The notes beneath the pieces were generated by a model. The model searched no databases, was not told where the DNA came from, and saw nothing but the letters and a program-made list of their open reading frames with translations. From the NCBI GenBank assembly GCA_003427395.1, contig BFEA01000190.1, positions 1,006,719 through 1,031,461 on the forward strand: a stretch of 24,743 nucleotides of DNA, read 5' to 3'. The translations under genes and the position numbers were made by a program. Below are positions 9,777-17,762 of this stretch, piece by piece; positions within the stretch are counted from its first letter, which is position 1, and every line of letters begins with the position of its first letter. This DNA comes from Chara braunii (Eukaryota; Streptophyta; Charophyceae; Charales; Characeae).

Positions 9777-10009
9777 AACAAACAAACAAACAAAAACAAA
9801 CAAAAAACAAACAAAAAACAAACAAACAGTCTTTGTAAACACAAGTTGCCGGAGAAGACCAACTGATTGCAATGGGCATTGCTAGGGGTTTCAAAGAACG
9901 ACAACGGCCAGAACGCATGCATGCATATAGATGCAGATGACCATCATCAATAGTTCCCTGAAAGTCCAGCTTTGAAGAATTCCTGCCTGCATGAGCAGCG
10001 TATAGCACG
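9700..10009 (+). repeat. Duplicated segment copy 1, containing a microsatellite
   Basis: Starts TGAAATTGTGACACA and, after the CA/CAAA array (9711-9828), continues TTTGTAAACA, GATTGCAATGGGCATTG, GCATGCATGCATATAGATGC and TCCCTGAAAGTCCAGCTTTG to TAGCACG. All of these recur in the same order in copy 2 (10125-10331) with high identity. Only copy 1 carries the array. Confidence 0.9.
9711..9828 (+). repeat. Compound (CA)31-(CAAA)n microsatellite
   Basis: About 31 uninterrupted CA units (9711-9772) pass directly into a CAAA/CAAAA array (to about 9828). Minus-strand frames running through it are artefacts made of repeated Cys-Val and Phe/Leu/Val codons. Confidence 0.95.
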
Positions 10010-10124
10010 GAATAACGATCATACCAGAACACTGCTATAACCCTGAGCAATACTATACACTACTATAACCCTGAACACTGCTATAACCTTTCCCAACTCC
10101 ATACGAGTGAACACAGTGATATCG

Positions 10125-10331
10125 TGAAATTGTGACACAAAGAAATAACAATATTTGTAAACAAAAATCGCCAGAGAAGACCCATTGATTGCAATGGGCA
10201 TTGATAGGGGTTTCAGAGAATGACAATAGCCAGAATGCATGCATGCATATAGATGCAGATGGCCATCATCAATAGTTCCCTGAAAGTCCAGCTTTGATGA
10301 ATTCTTGACCTGTATGGGCAGCGAATAGCAC
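10125..10331 (+). repeat. Duplicated segment copy 2, without microsatellite
   Basis: Same order of sequence as 9700-10009, but where copy 1 has the CA/CAAA array it has only about 20 bp (GACACAAAGAAATAACAATA). A motif just upstream, CAACTCCATACGAGTGAA (10094-10111), recurs as CAACTCCGTACGAGTGAA at 10381-10398, so the tandem unit is about 287 bp and a third, partial copy begins there. Confidence 0.9.
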
Positions 10332-11375
10332 AACATACGTATCAAATGCGAAGACGATTATATGTACCTATAGCCTTTTTCAACTCCGTACGAGTGAATG
10401 TAATAACGGTCACTAAGTCTTTCCAGATGCAAAGAGAAGGGAAATATATTCTCTCTCGGTGTTTTGTTCACAACCTGCCTTTCTCACTTTTCTAAGTTTT
10501 CCTAAAATGTTACCTTGCAAGACAGGAATAAATGCTTGGCGAAAAAAAGGAAACCACTGAACGAGTTGTTTGGCGGCGCCCAATATCAGAAGAACCAATA
10601 TTTCCATAACGGTCCGGCTTCGCTCTTACCAGACGTAAGGTCGACAAACACTGACAAGGAAAGTGGTTGGTGTTCTGCAAGTGGCTGGCTGATTAAGGGC
10701 ATGGTATACTCACACTACGGCGTTTTCACTTATTTATGAACGTAATTGCGTTCAGATACAGACAGGTCCAGCCATTAATGCGTTCAGATGCATTTACGAT
10801 AGAGCAGGTGTGAGTACGTGCTGAGACAGTTGACGATCACCGTCACGATTGCATGATGGGACAGGTCACAGACGTCAATTGCAATGAGCAAGCACCATGC
10901 TACCCATAACCTTGCTCGAACCTTGGCGTGCAGAGAAACAGTTATTGAATGCACAAGTAGTACTGCCTAGTACAACGGCAAATCGTTGACCTGCTAGCTG
11001 CTAATCTGGAAGTCAACCTCCAATCAGCTACCGACTGGCATCGAAAGACCTTCCACATGGGTAGATGTCTCCAAAATTCGACGACAAAATGAGCCACAGG
11101 GCAGCAAATGCAAGCTAGTGGAGTTCTCACAGCTCTGCATAACCTCCCCTCCCCTGTGTGTCAAACCGACTCAAACGCCATTTGACATTTTGAATCCTAT
11201 TCGTGGAAAGGTTGGAAAACTTGAAATTTGAGAAACGGGTACAGTCGAGCCTGAGTCCACGTTGAGGAACATGGTCGGAGACCTTGCATCTGCGGCGAGC
11301 ACCACTGTGCTGTCTCCAGCGTGCATCCGCAAGTGGTCGTCCCAACAACACAGATCACCAGCTCTGCAAATCAGG
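10332..11375. other. Gene-free stretch
   Basis: Apart from the partial repeat at 10371-10398, no feature is recognisable. The CGTTCAGATGCA-like words near 10740-10795 are short. Frames of about 60-75 codons on both strands have no signature. Confidence 0.4.
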
Positions 11376-11496
11376 GAGACTTGGAGCGAAGAATACAGTT
11401 GGTCAAACAGATCGTCTGTGACTTGCACAATACGAGTGCAACCAAAGAGACTTGGAGGCAATTGGTCAAACAGATCGTTCGTGACTTGCACAATAC
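11376..11496 (+). repeat. Imperfect 63-bp-spaced duplication
   Basis: TTGGTCAAACAGATCGTYYGTGACTTGCACAATAC occurs twice, with GGTCAAACAG at 11401 and 11464, each preceded by GAGACTTGGAG. The 63-bp offset is 21 codons, so both strands stay open: on the plus strand the protein repeat would be QLVKQIVxDLHNT, on the minus strand IVQVTxDLFDQL. I cannot tell whether either is translated; no family is recognised. Confidence 0.8.
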
Positions 11497-11652
11497 AAAA
11501 GATCCATCGCTGTCCCCGTCCCTGAACACGTGATGCCTTCTCAACTGAATGAACATTCCGAGTGGTTAGATAATCGAGTCGCAATCTGTCTGTTTCTCCG
11601 GGGACGACTTTGCCACTGGGTCTGCAACCCATGGAGCACAGAGCCAAAACGA

Positions 11653-11915
11653 TTGACCTTAACCGAAGCCAAAATTGCTTGCCGATCCAAACCGACAAAC
11701 AAACAAAGAAGAGCATGGTTCAAACCATCCTTCATTCCTGTTAACCCTAACCAAAGTCAAAATTCCTTGCCGATCCAAACCGACAAACAAACAAAGAAGA
11801 GCATGGTTCAAACCATCCTTCATTACTGTTGACCCTAACCAAAGTCAAAATTGCTTGGCGATCCAAATCGACAAACAAACAAAGAAGAGCATGGTTCAAA
11901 CCATCTTTCATTCCT
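11653..11915 (+). repeat. 88-bp minisatellite, three copies
   Basis: Units start at 11653, 11741 and 11829 with TTRACCYTAACC, an exact 88-bp period and only a few substitutions per unit. Each contains GACAAACAAACAAAGAAGAG and the palindromic ATGGTTCAAACCAT. Because 88 is not a multiple of three, it would shift frame from unit to unit, which argues against coding. Confidence 0.95.
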
Positions 11916-12037
11916 CTTTTTTGTCATCACCTTCCCTCCCCTGTTCTCTCTCTGCACCTTGCCAGCAAAGCCGTGTGAAGATTCGTTGCTCGTGCTGCGG
12001 TTCGCCAACCACCAGATCACAAGATCCAGTTGTTGCA

Positions 12038-12230
12038 AGCACACACATGTAACCCAGGCTCCATGGTTGGAACTTGCAAGCAGACATGTCCCCAGGCTCC
12101 ATGGTTAAAAGCAGACACGTCACCCAGGCTCGTTGATCACAAACAGACATGTCACCCAGGCTCTGTGGTGATGAGCACACACACGTCACCTCTGCTTGCT
12201 CCAGTGGCTGCAAGCAGACTTGTTACACAC
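12038..12230 (+). repeat. Irregular 31-41-bp minisatellite
   Basis: Five to six units built on AGCAGACATGTCACCCAGGCT followed by a CCATGGTT-like tail: starts at about 12038, 12079, 12110, 12143, 12174 and 12213. Units vary in length and later ones are more diverged. Confidence 0.8.
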
Positions 12231-12261
12231 ACTCCTTGCCATCTCTGCACCATATATACAT

Positions 12262-12270
12262 GCATGTGAA
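12262..12270. repeat. Target-site duplication, left copy
   Basis: GCATGTGAA immediately left of the U6 copy, repeated exactly at 12377-12385 on its other side. With mismatches the similarity can be extended to about 14 bp. Confidence 0.6.
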
Positions 12271-12371
12271 CAATTTTTTTTCGATTTTTCTTTTCGTGTC
12301 ATCCTTGTGCAGGGGCCATGGTAATCTCCTTTCTCTGTATCGTTCCAATTTTAGCCGATGTTCCGAAGGAC
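12271..12371 (-). pseudogene. U6 snRNA retropseudogene (near full length)
   Basis: On the minus strand the copy starts GTCCTTCGGAACATCGG, matching the U6 5' stem-loop, continues AAAATTGGAACGATACAGAG, then CATGGCCCCTGCACAAGGAT and GACACG, and ends in an A-rich 3' part (ATCGAAAAAAAATTG). The length of about 101 nt is that of genuine U6. Two defects show it cannot be a working snRNA: about four extra bases lie between the ACAGAGA box and GATTA, and the catalytic AGC triad reads ACC. No plant-type upstream element or TATA box lies at the expected spacing, and no T-run terminator follows. Exact 9-bp direct repeats flank it, as expected for reverse transcription and insertion by LINE machinery. Confidence 0.85.
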
Positions 12372-12376
12372 TATGA

Positions 12377-12385
12377 GCATGTGAA
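12377..12385. repeat. Target-site duplication, right copy
   Basis: GCATGTGAA, identical to 12262-12270. Five bases (12372-12376) separate it from the U6 5' end; they may belong to a longer, partly decayed duplication. Confidence 0.6.
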
Positions 12386-13309
12386 AATGCATGTGGGGAG
12401 GGCTCGCGCAATTCCGACAATTAAGTACCTCCTCGTTGTCATATTGCCGACTCCTTGTTAACGTCAAACAACTTGAGCATAATGGGGTCCACCGTTTGCA
12501 AGATGAGAGGGCCTGCCTGACCCCTCACGACAAGTCCTTTTGCATCCGGCACGCTGGCTGTGCGTGCCCGGGAGTGATCATACAAGAAAAATACTGCAAC
12601 CACCCTGGGTATGCCTCCTTCCTTCCCTCCCTCGTCACTGCGACCACCTCAAAGACGAGTCCATATGGATCTCCATGGTGGTTATGCCTGCCATCTCGAT
12701 GGCAGTGATCGGCTCTGCAAAACACAGCGTAGCATTTACACTACCGTCTTCCCCCCAACGCAACGGGCCCTGATTGTGGCTGTACTGAACCGGAAAGATA
12801 GCTTGTATACATTCATTTTCAGGGTGCGTTATCTTCAGGGGAAGACGGTAGTCTCTCCCTTATCGTGATCGAACCATAGCGCAAGCAAACTCGGATGCGT
12901 TGTCAAAGAGGCAAGACAGTTAGTCAAGTTGTGTGAGCCACTGCTGGTCAACCAATGGTTGACTTCATACAGATGGCTACCTGCGATTAAATCACCAGTT
13001 CACACGAGCGTACGTTGACGTAGCGACCTTCCAACGCTTGCGAGCCTTCAACTGTTTTTCTTCATAGTGGCCTTCCCCATTCACTACCAGCCTAGGGCTG
13101 AAGCGTCTTGGCCCTACCGCGTAAACCCGTAAAAGCCCGACTTAGCTTCCGGTGAACTGGTGTTTTAATTAGGAAAATCCAGCAGACACATACAAAAAGT
13201 TGTACTAGAGTCCTGATGTTTTCCAAGTGGCAGTTACCAGGAGCACAAGTGAGCTGTAGTGTGAGACGAGTGCTGGTAGAACTGGTACCCACCCACTCTA
13301 ACTTCTCAC
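12386..13309. other. Stretch without a demonstrable gene
   Basis: No family match. Besides the inverted repeat at 12740-12852 there are two minus-strand 3'-splice-site-like sequences: one ending TGTGTTTTGCAG near 12715 and one ending AAAACACCAG near 13160. These could belong to downstream exons of the candidate gene at 13310-13587, but the reading phases do not join directly, so I do not call exons here. Confidence 0.35.
12740..12852. repeat. Perfect 15-bp inverted repeat (MITE-like)
   Basis: ACTACCGTCTTCCCC at 12740-12754 is exactly complementary to GGGGAAGACGGTAGT at 12838-12852, enclosing 83 bp. A second short pairing (AACGCA/TGCGTT) lies just inside. The left end could read CACTACC, recalling CACTA transposon ends, but the right end does not match at the outermost base and no 3-bp target duplication is present. 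The interior shows no transposase. Confidence 0.55.
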
Positions 13310-13587
13310 CAAGATGGGCGCTCCCCTCTGCATACGTCGGATATCATCTAGGTCTGATGGTGCTTCACGCCACATCGGGTCCTCTGACATTATGAAGCTC
13401 TTTATTGTCTCTGGAAGGTCATCAAAGCTGTCAAGCCGCCAGCCGACAAGATGCATCACTGCCAGTTCGGCAAACGGTGGTGTGGAACCAATCCTGACCA
13501 TCGAGCAGTGACTGCCGCCATCCTCGTTACCTGGCCCATCCAACTTGTCCATGAAGTAGTCATAGTTCTCATATGCCATGTAGTTTC
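13310..13587 (-). CDS. Candidate internal exon of an unrecognised gene
   Basis: The minus strand is open for 92 complete codons, beginning NYMAYENYDYFMDKLDGPGN and ending in RRMQRGAPIL, with a balanced, acidic, globular-looking composition rather than a low-complexity one. It is bounded by a good 3' splice site (pyrimidine tract then TTCCCAG, ending at 13588) and by a 5' splice site TTG/GTGAGA (GT at 13309-13308). The exon would be 278 nt, entering in phase 1 and leaving in phase 0. Upstream on the minus strand the frame runs on into TG microsatellites that give meaningless Cys-Val repeats, as expected of an intron. I do not recognise the family, and no neighbouring exon could be assigned with confidence. 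It could also be a decayed exon or, less likely, a chance frame. Confidence 0.4.
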
Positions 13588-13626
13588 CTGGGAAGCAACA
13601 GGCATACCAGGCATCCCATTCAGATA

Positions 13627-13760
13627 TGAACATACTCGTACATTCAACGCACAAACACACACTCACAAAACCACGCTTGTGCATGCATATGCAGAGACAC
13701 ACTCGCATACAGCCACAGCCGCACCACAGTTCAATTGAACACACAAACACACACGCTCGC
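13627..13760. repeat. Degenerate CA-rich tract
   Basis: Short CA runs interspersed with other bases, grading from the candidate exon into the longer CA arrays. On the minus strand it would be the TG-rich intron upstream of that exon. Confidence 0.6.
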
Positions 13761-13774
13761 CAAACAGGGCTTGG

Positions 13775-13775
<1 letters not shown>

Positions 13776-13831
<56 letters not shown>
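13776..13831 (+). repeat. (CA)28 microsatellite
   Basis: Uninterrupted CA units between TTGGG and CAGTCACAGG. Confidence 0.95.
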
Positions 13832-13929
13832 AGTCACAGGCATGTCAGACATCCAAGGCACCCAGGCACGCACACAATTTTTTTCTTTCTTCATTTGGTC
13901 ACACAGACACATAGACAACGACATGTTTG

Positions 13930-13942
13930 CACACACATCTCC

Positions 13943-13979
<37 letters not shown>

Positions 13980-14006
13980 TACAGAGACATGCACTCACAC
14001 ACACAC
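13930..14006 (+). repeat. Interrupted CA microsatellite
   Basis: CA runs broken by TCTC, AAAC and ATACAGAGACATG, ending before the segment that is duplicated at 14462-14503. Confidence 0.85.
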
Positions 14007-14014
14007 GCATACAT

Positions 14015-14056
14015 GTACACATAGAGAAGGCAACACAAGAAAATAGATGACGAGGT
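14015..14056 (+). repeat. CA-array flank repeat, copy 1
   Basis: CACATAGAGAAGGCAACACA then GAAAATAGATGACGAGGT. The same order recurs at 14462-14503. In both places a CA array lies immediately upstream, so array and flank were duplicated together. Confidence 0.8.
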
Positions 14057-14319
14057 CAGTCAAATGCATCCTGGGCAGGCTTCCCTAGTTCAACCTCCTG
14101 ATGAGTTGGTGAAGGTCCGACAAAACGGTGAGGCACAGTCATGCTTTCTTAGTGTAGTAGTGCATAGCGAACATGACAACACAGACACTCACACACACAC
14201 ACAACCACACAAACGTGGGGAACAACACATTTTCTATTATATTGCCCGTTTATACTTCTTTTGTTTCATGGATGATTTGTGATGGCTTGTAGATGGAATG
14301 AGAGAGAGAGTTCTTGACA

Positions 14320-14457
14320 ACACACACTCACACACACACTCACACACACACTCACACACACACTCACACACACTCACACACACACTCACACACACACACA
14401 CACACTCACACACACACACACTCACACACTCACACACACACTCACACTCACACACAG
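14320..14457 (+). repeat. (CACACACT)n higher-order CA array
   Basis: CA runs are regularly interrupted by CT, giving repeated ACACACACTC blocks of 8-12 bp. It is a second-order repeat rather than a pure dinucleotide array. A smaller CA patch at about 14189-14202 precedes it. Confidence 0.9.
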
Positions 14458-14461
14458 GCAT

Positions 14462-14503
14462 GCACATATAGAGACGTCAACACAAGGAAATAGACGAAGA
14501 GGT
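14462..14503 (+). repeat. CA-array flank repeat, copy 2
   Basis: Matches 14015-14056 with about six differences (CACATATAGAGACGTCAACA then CAAGGAAATAGACGAAGAGGT). Confidence 0.8.
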
Positions 14504-14730
14504 GGATGAGTTTCAAGTTACACAGCTGCATTTCTCAGACGTCATTATGTGTGATGACCATTGTAGATCTCAGTGTGAGGCAGTGTTTTGTGCGATGTCA
14601 CTGCCTTTCTGATGAGTTCTTGCTGAGATTCCCATGTCTGAAGTGTTTGGGCTTGCCCACAAGTGAATGTATGTCTTCTACTAAGTACTGAGGTTGTTGA
14701 ATGTGCCCAAGTGCCAACTGTTTGGCCATG
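14504..14730. other. Short gene-free spacer before LINE-1
   Basis: No gene seen. It ends at the TTC array that marks the 3' tail of the minus-strand LINE. Confidence 0.4.
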
Positions 14731-14732
14731 CT

Positions 14733-14757
14733 GTTCTTCTTCTTCTTCTTCTTCTTC
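14733..14757. repeat. (TTC)n array, LINE-1 tail
   Basis: Eight TTC units on the plus strand, followed by a T-rich tract. On the minus strand this is A-rich sequence then (GAA)n at the end of LINE-1, typical of a LINE 3' tail that has expanded as a microsatellite. Confidence 0.85.
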
Positions 14758-15282
14758 TCTCTTTTTTTTTCTTTCTTCTGCAAAGCCGGTCACGGCCTGC
14801 TAGGAGGGGTGATAGGAGCGGCCCCTACTACCTGACTTCCCCGGTTGGTCCTGTCTATTGGTGGGGAGCTTCACCTGCTGGAAACTGGGTCCAGCGTCCC
14901 AAAGTATTACAATACATCAGCAGCATCATGTCACATCAGCCATCCCCCCCCCCCCCCACCTTGCTTGCTTGCAAAAGCTTGTGATGATCTGGCCTACGTC
15001 CCCCCGTGCGTGGACAAAGCTCATGTTTTGCTTGGCAATCTGCCAGTGGTTGGAGATCTCGGCTTGGACCAGTTGCTTAACCAATTCCGCCACCTCTCCA
15101 TCCTCCAACTGTGCCCCTTCCAACTCCAACACACACCTCCACCACCAATCACCCAGAGAACAGATCGCCTGCCGAGTCGAAACAGGTTTTCTATTAGGGG
15201 GTCATCCTGGCAGTGCGGCCAAATGCCCCATCATCACCGCTCTCCAGTTCCATGGCCACACCGGGTCTGGTACGGTCTGCCG

Positions 15283-15591
15283 TCATATCCTGTCCCACCA
15301 CCTCCACAACAGCACAGACAACAGACACTGCAGAAAGACATGTTCAATCGTCTCTATCCTTTTTTGAGGCGGGTGCTTCTGCAGACACCTCCGGCACCAT
15401 GGTGTCACCCACCCCTGCTGCTCCAGCCTGGTGTGGTCAATCAGCCAACCGTTGGTTGGCAGATAGCAATGGGCAATTTGCCACTGGAGGGATGAGACCT
15501 TTGCTGGCCTTAGTCTCACCTCCCGAAACCACTTGATGGGCCGGAGGAGGAGCCGATCTACATTTAGGTGGCGCTGCCATCTGTCCTCCAC
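15283..15591 (-). pseudogene. LINE-1 ORF2 C-terminal zinc-motif segment
   Basis: This frame encodes the end of ORF2. Its core, LQWQIAHCYLPTNGWLIDH, resembles the W-x-I/L-A...LPTN-W pattern of plant LINE zf-RVT domains. It is followed by a CCHC zinc motif: Cys66 and Cys69 (WCRRC), His84 and Cys89 (EHVFLQC), spacing C-x2-C-x14-H-x4-C. This domain is thought to help ORF2 protein hold its RNA template. The frame is separated from the upstream part of ORF2 by the 32-bp tandem duplication at 15593-15656. The 3' untranslated part of the element lies between here and 14778. Confidence 0.8.
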
Positions 15592-15938
15592 TCTGTCCCA
15601 GAGCTCCCTCCTGGGTCCTCCACCCTGTCCCGAAGCTCCCTCCTGGGTCTCAACATTCTGTACGCCTTCTTGGCCTTCATGTGGACAAGTGCCAATGACT
15701 GCTGCCTAACCCCTACCCTCCCCCTCCCCAGATACCGCCACTCTGTAGGATCCAAGGCCAGCTCTGTTATTGGCGTCATCGGTCGGAAGGCCCTCCAGCC
15801 ATCTTTGACCTCCAGCCATCGGTAGACGGCAGACCTGTCCATCCAAACAAACGGTTGACTTCTCCCTATTAGGTGGTCCTCCCTACCCAAACAATAGCTT
15901 TCAACGAGGACCTCATTACGACCCACCAGGTGCACCAA
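15564..15938 (-). pseudogene. LINE-1 ORF2 segment upstream of the zinc motif
   Basis: This frame reads LVHLVGRNEVLVESYCLG and onward to AYRMLRPRRELRDRVEDP, the region between the post-RT part and the CCHC motif. It overlaps the next ORF2 segment in another frame. The displacement equals the 32-bp duplication, so the break has a simple cause. The frame upstream (about 15940-16050) is shifted again. Confidence 0.7.
15593..15656. repeat. 32-bp tandem duplication inside LINE-1 ORF2
   Basis: CTGTCCCAGAGCTCCCTCCT at 15593 and CTGTCCCGAAGCTCCCTCCT at 15625 start two units offset by 32 bp. They differ at two positions in the first 25 bp and more towards the end. As 32 is not divisible by three, the duplication shifts the ORF2 frame. 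Confidence 0.85.
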
Positions 15939-16033
15939 TCTGACCCTGCCCTGTCCCCTGGAATTCCTACTAGTTCCCTTCCTTCAACGTCGAACACATT
16001 CTGAGGATGGTGTACCATTCCAGCGGGGGCCTC

Positions 16034-16650
16034 TCAGTCATTTCCCCTTGAGCCTCTTAACCACCACCTCATTCTTTCTGTACTCTTCCAATCCCGGGTT
16101 TCCTCATCCCACAAGTCCCCAACTCGTAGCACCCCATGCTTGACCCACCCTCTCCAAGGGGAGTCCGAGCTACACCTGATCCGACCGTGCGGGTCTATGA
16201 TCCATCTGTTACCGAAAAGGGGCTGCCTGAAGACCACCTCCCATCGGTCCGGGGATGGCTTATCAGGGATCGAGAGCCCCCTCTAGGTCTTTAGAAGGCG
16301 GGTCGAAAAGTCATCCACAGACCCCCCGCTCCTATATGCCTTAGGTATTCTCCAATAATTGTCCTCGAGCCAGATCAAAGGGTCTACCTCCGGAGGGGCT
16401 TCGGGGCAAGGGCCGCGATCTGTGCTAATGCCAACGGGCGCCATTGGGACTTTGTATTGAAGACTAGTAGCATGATCCAGCGCACGCTTAAGGCCTGGAC
16501 CTGCGTGGCCGGGTCTATAATCCCCAACCCTCCCTTGGCCTTGGGTTGGATTGCCGATTCCCACGCCACCCAGCTGATCGCATGGGGGGATTCACTGTTC
16601 CCTCTCCATAGAAAGGCCACTATTTGCCTCCTAAAGGCTTCGAGTTCCAT
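16034..16650 (-). pseudogene. LINE-1 ORF2 post-RT segment
   Basis: Two overlapping frames make up this part. The first contains RRQIVAFLWRGNSESPHAIS, VAWESAIQPKAKGGLGIIDP, then after a frame change PEVDPLIWLEDNYWRIPKAY. The FLW...W.....K..GGLG.. pattern is characteristic of the region after RT in plant LINEs. A third frame (16034-16237) has VFRQPLFGNRWII and LRVGDLWDEETRDWK, matching LINE-3 (VFRQPLFNNTRIV, MRISDIWDLTKRDWI). At least three frameshifts separate the pieces, so it is not translatable as one protein. Confidence 0.85.
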
Positions 16651-16662
16651 ATTACTTAGCGG

Positions 16663-17762
16663 TCATAGCACTGACTTGTACCATAAAGATGCTAGCACCA
16701 CATTGTTAATGACCACGACCCTGCCGAAGATCGAGGTGTGCCGCCCGTTCCAAGTGGCCAGCTTGGCTCTAGCTGGGCTCGCCACCCAGTCATCATTGGT
16801 TGCCGGTTTACCCTTTCCTGATAAAGAAGCACCAAGAACTCTCAACGGGGCCTCCGCGGGTAACCATGTGATACGTGGTCTCTCCGACGGCCTCCCACCC
16901 TGGTGGTGCAACCACCAACCCACCGTTTTCTGTCCCCAATTAACCGCCATGTCCGATAGTCGGAAGGAACGGTCCATCAAGGCTTGCACCGCCTCCACAT
17001 TTTGTGCACTTGCCTCCATCATAATCAGTAGATCATCAACGAAGAAAGAACATACTGGAATCGCCTCCTCGGGGATCCCTGCTATCCCAATCCTCCCAAT
17101 GTCCTCGTGACTCCGCAGGTTGGCCGATAGGCCTCCGTTATGATTAGGAAGAGGTAAGGAGTGATCGGGTCCCCTTGCCTGACCAACCGCTGAAGCGGAA
17201 AATGGGGGGCCACAGTGCCATTGACTTGTATACATGTGGTCGAGTTCCTGCGAAGGATACTTACCCGTCGTCGAAAAGCCGGACCGAAGTTCATCTTTTA
17301 CATGCATTTGTCCAGGAACTGCCAATCCACGTGGTCATAAGCCTTTTCAAAGTCAATGAATATGATAGTTGCATTCTATTTGTGTCATCAAGACAGGTTA
17401 ACTATTTCATTGACGAGAAGGATGCTTTCTTGAATGTTCCACTTGCGCATGAAGCCGGTCTGGGCTGGGTGAATGATATCCTCAAAGACCCCGACCATAC
17501 GATTGGCCAGGGCCTTTGCCAACATCTTATAGACGGCCGTGAGAACGGTGATGGGTCTGTAGTTTCTAAGGTTCATCTTGTCTCCCTTCTTATAAAGGAG
17601 TGCCATAACCCCTTGTCCAACCACTTCCCCCATCCTCCCCTCCTCCCATACCTTCTGGTAATATGCCCACACGTCGGAGCTCGGGATAGGCCACATGGAC
17701 TCCCATAATTCCTTGGGAAACCCGTCAATGCTTGGGGTCTTCCCTTCATCCATTTGGAGCAA
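16663..17762 (-). pseudogene. LINE-1 ORF2 reverse-transcriptase domain
   Basis: In minus-strand order: KTPSIDGFPKELW (RT block 1 region), YKKGDKMNLRNYRPITVLTA (block 2), IDFEKAYD at 17357-17334, QGDP followed by ITPYLF at 17177-17166 onward, FVDD at 17043-17032 (the metal-binding motif, usually Y/FADD), then RVLGASLSGKGKP and VVVINNVVLASLWYKSV. The enzyme would reverse-transcribe LINE RNA at a nicked target. The motifs lie in several frames: changes occur near 17388, a stop follows the DKCM of the FEKAYD block, and the frame changes again between QGDP and FVDD. The copy is dead although catalytic residues survive. Confidence 0.9.

Noticed and set aside
9560-10050. Minus-strand frames of 94-123 codons through the CA/CAAA array
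   Set aside because: They are made of Cys-Val and Phe/Leu/Val repeats produced by the microsatellite; no independent coding evidence.
11741-11840. CCCTAACC words suggesting telomere-like repeats
   Set aside because: They occur once per 88-bp unit, not as a telomeric array.
12373-12420. CCCCACATGC upstream of the U6 copy as a possible plant upstream sequence element
   Set aside because: Wrong spacing (about 20 bp, not about 60) and no TATA box; the flanking direct repeat shows this is insertion-site DNA.
13588-14038. Upstream extension of the 13298-14038 minus-strand frame (246 codons in all)
   Set aside because: Most of it is (TG)n translated as Cys-Val repeats; only 13310-13587 looks protein-like, and that part has its own splice-like borders.
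14694-15536. Long plus-strand frames (up to 216 codons) across the end of LINE-1
   Set aside because: They are antisense to LINE-1 ORF2, which has clear RT and zinc motifs on the minus strand.
16457-17110. 217-codon plus-strand frame
   Set aside because: Antisense shadow of the LINE-1 reverse-transcriptase and post-RT region.
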